The notes beneath the pieces were generated by a model, which was not told the DNA's origin, ran no database searches, and worked only from the letters and a program-made list of their open reading frames with translations. From Enterococcus_E cecorum_C (GTDB taxonomy: Bacteria > Bacillota > Bacilli > Lactobacillales > Enterococcaceae), in the NCBI RefSeq assembly GCF_052119425.1, contig NZ_JBQKFH010000009.1, forward strand, positions 6,445 through 70,444: DNA of 64,000 bases, given 5' to 3'. A program made the position numbers and the translations under genes. The stretch's first letter is position 1; each line of letters opens with the position of its first letter. Below, one piece after another: positions 57,561 through 64,000 of the stretch.

Positions 57561-59444
57561 TTAAGCAATTTTTTCTACAGCTGGTTTGCTGCCATCTTGA
57601 ATGAAGTACACTTTATACCAAGTTAAGAAAGTGAAAATTGTCCAAATCTTACGGCGTTCATCCACTTTTCCTGCAAAGTTATCATCTAATAAGCGTAAAA
57701 TTGCTTCTTGGTTAAAGAATTCTTCAACAAAATCAGCGCTAAATAATTCACGTACATGTTTGTAATATTTTTCTTCACGCAACCAGTCTTTAATTGGTAC
57801 AGGGAATCCAATTTTTTCACGATTATACCATTCTTCTGGCAAATGACGACTCGCTGCTTGACGGAAAGCAAATTTGGTATTTTCTTCATTAATTAAATAT
57901 TTAGATGGCACTTTTTCCGCTGTACGCATCACTTCGATATCCAATAATGGCACCCGTAATTCCAAAGAGTGTGCCATGGACATCTTATCTGCTTTTAATA
58001 AGATATCTTTTGGCATCCATTGGTGAATATCTAAATATTGCATCTTTCTAATTTCCGTACGGTCCACGACACGGCGATAATTTTCATCGACAATTTGTTT
58101 CACAGTTGGGCTCTTTTGATACTTAGGTTGAAGATAACGAGTGGTTTCCGCTTCTTCAAAGACCTTCGCTTGACCGATAAAGAATTCTTCGGCTGGTGCA
58201 AGGTTGGTATACATATGGAAGCTACCATGGAAGTGTTTGTTCTTCAACTTACTTGCGATAAAGTAGCGCGCACGTTTTGGTAACTTCTTCAAGCCATTCG
58301 TAAACACGCGGATCGCTTTAGAACGAGTAAAGAAACCATAATTGACATAACCGGCAAATAATTCATCGGCGCCTTCCCCACTTAATACGACACGTACATC
58401 ACGACTAGCTAATTCTGCTAAGAAGTACAATGGCACACAAGATGGGTTTGAATCAGGTTCATCTAAGTGATATTGAATAATTGGGAACATCTCAAAGGCT
58501 TCTTCCCCTTTAATCACAGTTGAGGTATTATTTAAACCAATCATATCGGTTAATTGACGGGCTTGTACGGATTCATTGTAGCTTTCATCGCCAAAACCAA
58601 TGGAGTAAGAATGTTCTGGGCGTAAAACACTTGTTACATAACTTGAATCTACCCCACTAGAAAGAAATGAACCGACTTCAACATCAGCGATTTGGTGTGC
58701 TTCAATCGATTTCACGACAGTATCGTCAATCAAATCCACCGTTTGCTCTAAAGTCATATCTTGTTCATTGTCTGCTACATCCCAATATTGTTCGATTTTT
58801 AATTCCCCTTGATGATAAGTGAAGTAATGTCCCTCTTTAATTCGGAAAACCCCTTTAAAGAAAGTTTCATCTAAAGCAGAATATTGGAAAGTCATGTAAG
58901 GTTTTAAGGCTTCTTTATTCAATTCTTTGACGAAATCAGGATGTTTTAAAAAGCTCTTGATTTCTGAACCATACATAAACGTGCCATTCATTTGTGCATA
59001 ATAAAAGGGTTTAATGCCAAAATGATCGCGAGCGCCAAATAAAGTTTGCGTCTTAGTATCCCAGATAACAAAGGCAAACATCCCACGTACCTTTTGTAAT
59101 AACTCCGCACCCCATTCTTCATAGCCATGCAGTAACACTTCTGTATCGGCATGCGTCTTAAAGATATGGCCAGCTTTTTTTAATTCTTCACGTAATAGGC
59201 GATGGTTATAGATTTCACCATTGAAGGTAATCACTTTGGTCCCATCTTCGTTATAAATTGGTTGGGTTCCACCTTCTAAGTCAATGATACTCAAGCGTCT
59301 AAATCCAAGTGCTGCCCCTTCATCGACATGTTCCCCACTACTATTAGGGCCACGGTGAATAATCGTATCCATCATCGCATTGACAATTCGTTTCTTTTCT
59401 TGTAAATCGGATTGTTGGTTAATAAACCCTACGATACCACACAT
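57561..59444 (-). CDS. asnB: asparagine synthase (glutamine-hydrolysing)
   Basis: A 627-residue enzyme. The class II glutaminase domain starts MCGIVGFINQ with catalytic Cys2. The synthetase domain has the PPi-loop SSGVDSSYVTSVL and LSGEGADELFAGY. It converts aspartate, glutamine and ATP to asparagine. It is monocistronic with a terminator. Length and start are normal for the family. Confidence 0.95.
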   Translation of the reverse strand: MCGIVGFINQQSDLQEKKRIVNAMMDTIIHRGPNSSGEHVDEGAALGFRRLSIIDLEGGTQPIYNEDGTKVITFNGEIYNHRLLREELKKAGHIFKTHADTEVLLHGYEEWGAELLQKVRGMFAFVIWDTKTQTLFGARDHFGIKPFYYAQMNGTFMYGSEIKSFLKHPDFVKELNKEALKPYMTFQYSALDETFFKGVFRIKEGHYFTYHQGELKIEQYWDVADNEQDMTLEQTVDLIDDTVVKSIEAHQIADVEVGSFLSSGVDSSYVTSVLRPEHSYSIGFGDESYNESVQARQLTDMIGLNNTSTVIKGEEAFEMFPIIQYHLDEPDSNPSCVPLYFLAELASRDVRVVLSGEGADELFAGYVNYGFFTRSKAIRVFTNGLKKLPKRARYFIASKLKNKHFHGSFHMYTNLAPAEEFFIGQAKVFEEAETTRYLQPKYQKSPTVKQIVDENYRRVVDRTEIRKMQYLDIHQWMPKDILLKADKMSMAHSLELRVPLLDIEVMRTAEKVPSKYLINEENTKFAFRQAASRHLPEEWYNREKIGFPVPIKDWLREEKYYKHVRELFSADFVEEFFNQEAILRLLDDNFAGKVDERRKIWTIFTFLTWYKVYFIQDGSKPAVEKIA

Positions 59445-59570
59445 ATTTAAAATCCTTCTTTCATCTATTTCAAAAAGTTATCCACTAAAATTTTCAATCG
59501 ACTTCAAGTATAGCATAGATTCTAGAGCGTTTCATTAATTTTTCATCGACTTTAGAAAAAATAAGAAAAA

Positions 59571-59606
59571 GAAATACACACCTTCATTCAAGAAAATGTG
59601 TATCTC
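59571..59606 (-). terminator. terminator of recD2 cluster
   Basis: GAAATACACA (59571-59580) with TGTGTATCTC (59597-59606), near-perfect stem, followed by TTTTTCTTATTTT on the minus strand. Confidence 0.8.
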
Positions 59607-59612
59607 TCAAGC

Positions 59613-62294
59613 TTATTTCATAAAATCATACGGACTAATATTTTCCATCCCTATCATCGGATCAATTTGCCCACTTTGAATCACTGCAGCAGTTAAATAT
59701 TCAGGTAATGCGGCTTGCTCTTTTACCGATGCAACTTCATCCGGGCTACTTTCAGCTAAATCTGGTATTTTTTCTTCAACAACGACATCTTTAGGCGCAT
59801 CAGCCACGGTCGCATAATCAATCCCTTGTGACTCTTCCACAGCAAATAAGTCCATCACTTCACTCGCTGATTCTTTGACTTTAATGATTGGCTCACCGAC
59901 TGGGGATTGGGAAAGTTGTCCTGGTGCTCCTTGATTTTCAGTCGTTTTCTCTTTAGCTGTGCGGAGCGGCTTACTTTCGACTTCTGCATGAGAATCATCG
60001 CTATACATCGCATCCTCATATTGCTGCACTTTCAAATACATCATGTCGGTCATTTGATCATGCTCTAAAATTCGTTTTGCCAAAGTCGTCTGACGGTTGG
60101 CGGATACATGCGTCACACAAGTTTGAAAGGCCTCGACCTCGCCTAGTAAAATCAAGCGCTCTTTACTTCGTGTCACCGCTGTATACAATAAATTTCGCTG
60201 CAACATCCGCGAATATTGGCGAACCATTGGTAAAATCACCATATTAAACTCACTACCCTGGGACTTATGAATCGAACAGCAATAAGCCAGCGTAATCTGA
60301 TTCCATTCATTGCGTGGGTAAGTCACTTCATTATTATCAAAAGAAATAACCAATTCGTCCATTTTGCTCTCGGTATATTTTGCTTCGACAATACCGACAA
60401 TAATCCCCATATCACCATTAAAAACATTAAGTTCCGCAGAATTGATTAGCTGCAAGACCTTATCACCAATCCGGTAACTCACTTCATTAAATTGCACTTC
60501 TTTTTTCCCTGGAGTGAGAGGATTAAATATTTCTTGCATCATTTTATTTAACGCATCGATTCCGGCCATTCCACGATACATCGGTGCCAGCACTTGAATA
60601 TCTTGAGAAGTAAAGCCTTTTTCCTTCGCTTTTTGGACAATTTGCGAAATGACCCCTTCAATTTGACTCGCCTGACAAGGAATAAAGCTACGGTCTGGCT
60701 GTTTTGTGACAAAATTCTGTGGTAGTCGTCCTTCTTTAATTTCATGGGCCAACGGAATAATGCTCGAGTCCTCTCCTTGGCGATAAATCTCGGTTAATTC
60801 AGCTTGAGGAATCGCAGGCACACTTAATAAATCATGCAATACTTGGCCTGGTCCCACTGATGGCAATTGATCCTTATCACCAACCAAAATCACCTGCATA
60901 TTTTCATTAATCGACTTAAAGAGCATATTGGCTAACCACGTATCGACCATCGACATCTCATCAACAATCAAAAGGCCACCTTCTAACTCATTGACCTCCA
61001 CTAAAGGTTTGCGCTCTTTACCATTAAGACCTAACAAGCGATGAATCGTCCCACTAGGCAGGCCAGTTGTTTCATTCATCCGTTTGGCAGCTCGTCCAGT
61101 CGGCGCCGCTAATAGAATCGGGAAAGTCGTCTCCGTATACTTATGAACGGATAAATCAAGCTCATTTAATTCCGCAAATAGCTGCACAATTCCATTCACC
61201 ACTGTAGTCTTTCCTGTTCCCGGACCACCCGTTAAAATAAATAATGGAGAAGTAATTGCCGCATGAATTGCCTCAATTTGAGAAGCCCCATAAGAAATGC
61301 CCAGACGTTTTTCGACTCTGCGTAAGGCTTTTTCAATTTTTTCTTTGGGATAATTGATTTCTTTTTTACGATTCAACAGATGATTTATCGAGGTACTAAT
61401 CCCATATTCCGAGAAGAACAAACTATTTTCATACAAATTCATCCCGTCTTGTTGGATAACCCCTTCTTGTGTCATCTCCATAATCACATCGGCTAAATCA
61501 TTGGGCATAATCTCAACAGGTCGACTTTCTTCTAATAAGCGAATAGTTGATTCCAATAACCCCTGAGCCGTCACATAAGTATTGCCGTTTTCGATACAAG
61601 ACTGAAAAAGCTGATGAATCACGGCTGCTCGCAAACGTTCTTTACTATCATCGGCTATCCCAAGTTGACTTGCTAGATAGTCGGCACGCTTAAAGCCAAT
61701 CCCATCAATATCTTCAACTAGTTGATAAGGATTGGTTTCAATAACTTCAAGTGCTTGATTTTGATATTTTTGATAAATCGCAAAGGACAGCTGACTCCCA
61801 AAGCCATACTTGGTTAAGCCCACAATCACTTTATCCATCCCATGATTTTGGGCAACGACATCAGCAACCATCTTTTGTTTGGCTTCAGTTAGACCGCTCA
61901 CTTGGGCTAAACAATCCGGATTTTTAATAATCGTCTCAATCGCGTCTTCACCTAAAGCATCGACAATCTTCGCTGCTAACTTCTTCCCAATCCCTGGAAA
62001 ACGATCACTGGAAAAATACGCAATCAAGCCATTTTGTGAAGTGGGCTGACTTTGTGAATAACTCTGAGACTGAAACTGTAACCCATAACGTGGATGCGTC
62101 ACCAAAGTACCCTTGAATTCATAGCTTTCCCCTTCTTGGATTTGGCCAAAAGTACCCGTCACGACGATTTCTTTTTCCGCAAAATCAAAGTCTTTCTCCT
62201 GAATTTTCACTAGCAAAACTTTAAAAAAATTACGTGGATTCTCAAAAAAAGTTGCTACAATAGTCCCGACTAATTGGTTATCCACTGTCCTCAC
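59613..62294 (-). CDS. recD2: ATP-dependent DNA helicase RecD2
   Basis: An 893-residue SF1B 5'-3' helicase of the RecD2 (YrrC) type. The long N-terminal region has tandem helix-hairpin-helix motifs (FPGIGKKLAAKIVDALG and IDGIGFKRADYLASQLG). Walker A is GGPGTGKT (356-363), Walker B VDEMSMVD, and motif VI is LLYTAVTRSKERLIL. A C-terminal tail of about 130 residues (from about 765) is acidic and low complexity. It acts in repair and replication-fork handling. It lies next to a phosphoglycerate-mutase-like gene, one base apart. Confidence 0.93.
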   Translation of the reverse strand: MRTVDNQLVGTIVATFFENPRNFFKVLLVKIQEKDFDFAEKEIVVTGTFGQIQEGESYEFKGTLVTHPRYGLQFQSQSYSQSQPTSQNGLIAYFSSDRFPGIGKKLAAKIVDALGEDAIETIIKNPDCLAQVSGLTEAKQKMVADVVAQNHGMDKVIVGLTKYGFGSQLSFAIYQKYQNQALEVIETNPYQLVEDIDGIGFKRADYLASQLGIADDSKERLRAAVIHQLFQSCIENGNTYVTAQGLLESTIRLLEESRPVEIMPNDLADVIMEMTQEGVIQQDGMNLYENSLFFSEYGISTSINHLLNRKKEINYPKEKIEKALRRVEKRLGISYGASQIEAIHAAITSPLFILTGGPGTGKTTVVNGIVQLFAELNELDLSVHKYTETTFPILLAAPTGRAAKRMNETTGLPSGTIHRLLGLNGKERKPLVEVNELEGGLLIVDEMSMVDTWLANMLFKSINENMQVILVGDKDQLPSVGPGQVLHDLLSVPAIPQAELTEIYRQGEDSSIIPLAHEIKEGRLPQNFVTKQPDRSFIPCQASQIEGVISQIVQKAKEKGFTSQDIQVLAPMYRGMAGIDALNKMMQEIFNPLTPGKKEVQFNEVSYRIGDKVLQLINSAELNVFNGDMGIIVGIVEAKYTESKMDELVISFDNNEVTYPRNEWNQITLAYCCSIHKSQGSEFNMVILPMVRQYSRMLQRNLLYTAVTRSKERLILLGEVEAFQTCVTHVSANRQTTLAKRILEHDQMTDMMYLKVQQYEDAMYSDDSHAEVESKPLRTAKEKTTENQGAPGQLSQSPVGEPIIKVKESASEVMDLFAVEESQGIDYATVADAPKDVVVEEKIPDLAESSPDEVASVKEQAALPEYLTAAVIQSGQIDPMIGMENISPYDFMK

Positions 62295-62295
62295 C

Positions 62296-62928
62296 TCACT
62301 TTTCAGCTAAAAAATTGGTCTCATTCCATACCTTTAATTGATAAGGGAGTTCGCCTGTTTGTGTCTCTAAAATGGTTAAACTGCTATTTTTCAAGCTCCC
62401 TAATTCGCGCAATTCACTCAATGGTTTGCCTATCAACCAAGGAATACTTGCCGCAAACGAAGCCCCATGACCGACAAACAGTACCGGTCCTTCATTAAGA
62501 TGTGCTTTGGCTACCGTTGTGACCACATTTTCAATCCGTCTTAATAAATGTCCGATGGGTTCTCCATTAAAAGGCGTTGGATCGTATTTATCCAGTCGTT
62601 TACGCATTTGACTCGCTTCTGGGTATTCTTGATTCACCTCAGTAAACAAACGTCCCTCTAAGCGACCAAAGCCCATTTCCCGCAAATCATCGGTTTCAAT
62701 AATCGGCACATTTGTCTTAAGATGTTTGGCAATCTCTTTGGCCGTTGTTAACGCACGGGGCGCACTTGAAGCATAAATCGCCGCAAATGGTACGTCTTTC
62801 AAATACTCTCCTAATTTTTGAATCTCAGCGTAACTTTCTGGTAAAAGTGGCGAATCTCCTTCTCTACCTTGAAAGCGACCTTCTAAATTCCATTCTGTCC
62901 GTCCATGTCGTGTGAAATATAATTGCAT
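62296..62928 (-). CDS. histidine phosphatase (phosphoglycerate-mutase-like)
   Basis: A 210-residue protein. The catalytic motif YFTRHGRTEWNLEGRFQG has His8. The second His lies in LFVGHGASFAASI, and GFGRLEGR in the middle carries the Glu. This is the GpmB/CobC-like phosphatase group, not necessarily a mutase. It is cotranscribed with recD2 and trmL. Confidence 0.88.
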   Translation of the reverse strand: MQLYFTRHGRTEWNLEGRFQGREGDSPLLPESYAEIQKLGEYLKDVPFAAIYASSAPRALTTAKEIAKHLKTNVPIIETDDLREMGFGRLEGRLFTEVNQEYPEASQMRKRLDKYDPTPFNGEPIGHLLRRIENVVTTVAKAHLNEGPVLFVGHGASFAASIPWLIGKPLSELRELGSLKNSSLTILETQTGELPYQLKVWNETNFLAEK

Positions 62929-62937
62929 ACTGACCCT

Positions 62938-63444
62938 CTAATCTAATTTATCATTTTCATAGTGATGACTTAATTCTAATCCTGGAAAAGCTTGTTGGCG
63001 CAAGGCTTCATAGATGATTAACGCCGCCGTATTAGATAAATTCAAGGACCGCACATGGGTATCATTCATTGGGATACGCAAACACTTTTCTTCATTTTCA
63101 CGCATAAAACTTTCCGGTAAGCCCTTTGTTTCTTTTCCAAACATAAAGTAGTGGTCCGCACCATCATTGAAGTTCACCTCACTATATACCTTATTGGCAA
63201 ACTTAGTAATCAAGTGCAAATGCGCCTCACTTGGTAGAGTCGCTAAAAAAGCTGCTAAATTCTCATGATAGGTAATGTCCACACTATGCCAATAATCCAG
63301 ACCAGCACGCTTTAAATGCTTATCATCCGTGCTAAATCCCAGCGGTTCGATTAGATGCAACGGAGTATTCGTCGCCGCACACGTTCTAGCAATATTCCCG
63401 GTATTGGCCGGAATTTCTGGTTCAAATAATACAATATGATTCAC
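62938..63444 (-). CDS. trmL: tRNA (cytidine/uridine-2'-O-)-methyltransferase TrmL
   Basis: A 168-residue SPOUT methyltransferase that modifies the wobble base of tRNA-Leu. Motifs: IVLFEPEIPANTGNIARTCAAT, MFGKETKGLPE, and the knot region RIPMNDTHVRSLNLSNTAALIIYEALRQ. The start is taken as GTG 63444, after AAAGGTCAGAG; a TTG seven codons upstream precedes that site. First gene of the trmL-phosphatase-recD2 cluster. Confidence 0.92.
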   Translation of the reverse strand: MNHIVLFEPEIPANTGNIARTCAATNTPLHLIEPLGFSTDDKHLKRAGLDYWHSVDITYHENLAAFLATLPSEAHLHLITKFANKVYSEVNFNDGADHYFMFGKETKGLPESFMRENEEKCLRIPMNDTHVRSLNLSNTAALIIYEALRQQAFPGLELSHHYENDKLD

Positions 63445-63540
63445 TTTATCTCTGACCTTTCTCAATCTATCTTATCTATTTTTATCTAATTTCTCAGCGG
63501 TAGGTAAGCACACGAATTTCTTCATGTCTGAGCAAGCTGC

Positions 63541-63675
63541 TTCACGACCTAAATCTGTGTTCGGCGGGTAGCTCCTTTGCATCTAAGCCGGCCTGTCTTG
63601 GAAAATCTTAACACACGATGGATTTTCCTGACATTCCGGAAACCTTAGCTGCTTGGAGCTGTTCGACCCGCCTCA
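63541..63675 (-). repeat. dispersed structured repeat, copy 2
   Basis: The reverse complement matches 2412-2545 closely over about 130 bp. It has the same hairpin: GGCGGGT with ACCCGCC at the base where copy 1 has GCCGGGT with ACCCGGC, so one C-G pair has become G-C on both sides. The inner stem AGGAAAATC/GATTTTCC is kept. It lies upstream of trmL, in the orientation opposite to copy 1. Confidence 0.8.
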
Positions 63676-64000
63676 CATCCTTGGGTACAAAAAAAACGTA
63701 ACCCACTCGGTGTCAGGCACTGCGAGAGGCTACGTTAGTGAAGTATTTTTCACTAACTTTTATCAGAACAGGATACTGATAAAAACCAATGAAAAACAAC
63801 TTGTGTATACTATATCACTCTCACTACTTCTTGGCAATAGAAAATTCAAAAAAACTTCAAATTTATCAAATATTTTTTCAAAAACAGCCCGGGAGTTTTA
63901 CAGTTGAATTGAAATATTTTCGCTCTATGCCTTGGTATAAAGCTATTTTTTTGTCAAATTTTTTCAATTTTATACTCGTACTTTTTCGTACTTTATGGTA
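63676..64000. other. gene-free right edge with several hairpins
   Basis: AACGTA...TACGTT (about 63696-63736) encloses a CTCGGTG-CACTGCGAG stem. TAGTGAA/TTTCACTA and TTTTATCAG (63758-63766) with CTGATAAAA (63776-63784) follow. Beyond about 63800 the DNA is AT-rich, with CGTACTTT twice near the end. No supported gene. Confidence 0.45.

Noticed and set aside
63653..63907. 84-residue plus-strand frame at the right edge
   Set aside because: It runs through the structured repeat and several hairpins, has no family resemblance and no ribosome site.

Overview
The window is AT-rich Firmicute DNA with strong ribosome binding sites, intrinsic terminators and many short convergent or co-directional operons. 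The gene families (PepS, dltXABCD, an msm/raffinose cluster, an OadH-type oxaloacetate decarboxylase, heterodimeric ABC exporters, GRP-type ribose transport) point to the Lactobacillales. Enterococcaceae (Enterococcus or Vagococcus type) is the best guess; it is an inference from gene content and not a phylogenetic result. Most genes lie on the minus strand. No rRNA, tRNA, CRISPR array, prophage or complete insertion sequence was seen.

Layout. 1-9.1 kb: the end of a flavodoxin gene, a TetR regulator, aminopeptidase PepS, a DtxR-family metalloregulator translationally coupled to glucose-6-phosphate dehydrogenase, and a marR plus heterodimeric ABC multidrug exporter operon. 9.6-15.1 kb: a five-gene polyamine operon (arginine-type decarboxylase, SpeE-like protein, agmatinase, carboxy(nor)spermidine dehydrogenase and decarboxylase) preceded by a long non-coding stretch with a terminator-like hairpin. 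15.8-23.7 kb: an alpha-galactoside operon (binding protein, two permeases, alpha-galactosidase, sucrose phosphorylase, LacI regulator) without its own ATPase. 23.8-28.3 kb: dltXABCD for D-alanylation of teichoic acid. 28.6-33.5 kb: ornithine carbamoyltransferase, a HxlR redox regulator facing an RclA-like disulfide reductase, a glyoxalase-fold protein with a HAD phosphatase, and a nitroreductase. 33.6-37.1 kb: a catabolite-controlled oxaloacetate decarboxylase sodium-pump operon. 37.2-39.7 kb: a PsiE membrane protein with a large SseB/macro-domain protein. 40-42 kb: divergent L,D-transpeptidase and cell-wall amidase. 42.2-46.3 kb: an ABC export pair with a divergent TetR. 46.4-47.4 kb: small membrane proteins. 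47.5-49.9 kb: rplK, rplA, rplJ and rplL with ribosomal-protein leaders. 50-54.4 kb: a hydrolase and the ribose genes rbsR-K-D-U. 54.6-56.4 kb: rpmG, secE, nusG and a CBS/ACT c-di-AMP-type protein. 56.5-63.5 kb: lipid kinase, asparagine synthetase, RecD2, a phosphoglycerate-mutase-like phosphatase and TrmL.

Genes added from direct reading are dltX, secE, a 41-residue OadG-like subunit, the flavodoxin tail and several small membrane ORFs.

The points most worth a second look are: a roughly 130-bp structured repeat present near both ends of the window with a compensatory base change in its stem; a SpeE homologue with altered catalytic motifs inside an alternative-spermidine operon that has no SpeD; an SseB/macro multidomain protein paired with PsiE; and a terminator-like hairpin just downstream of the nusG promoter.
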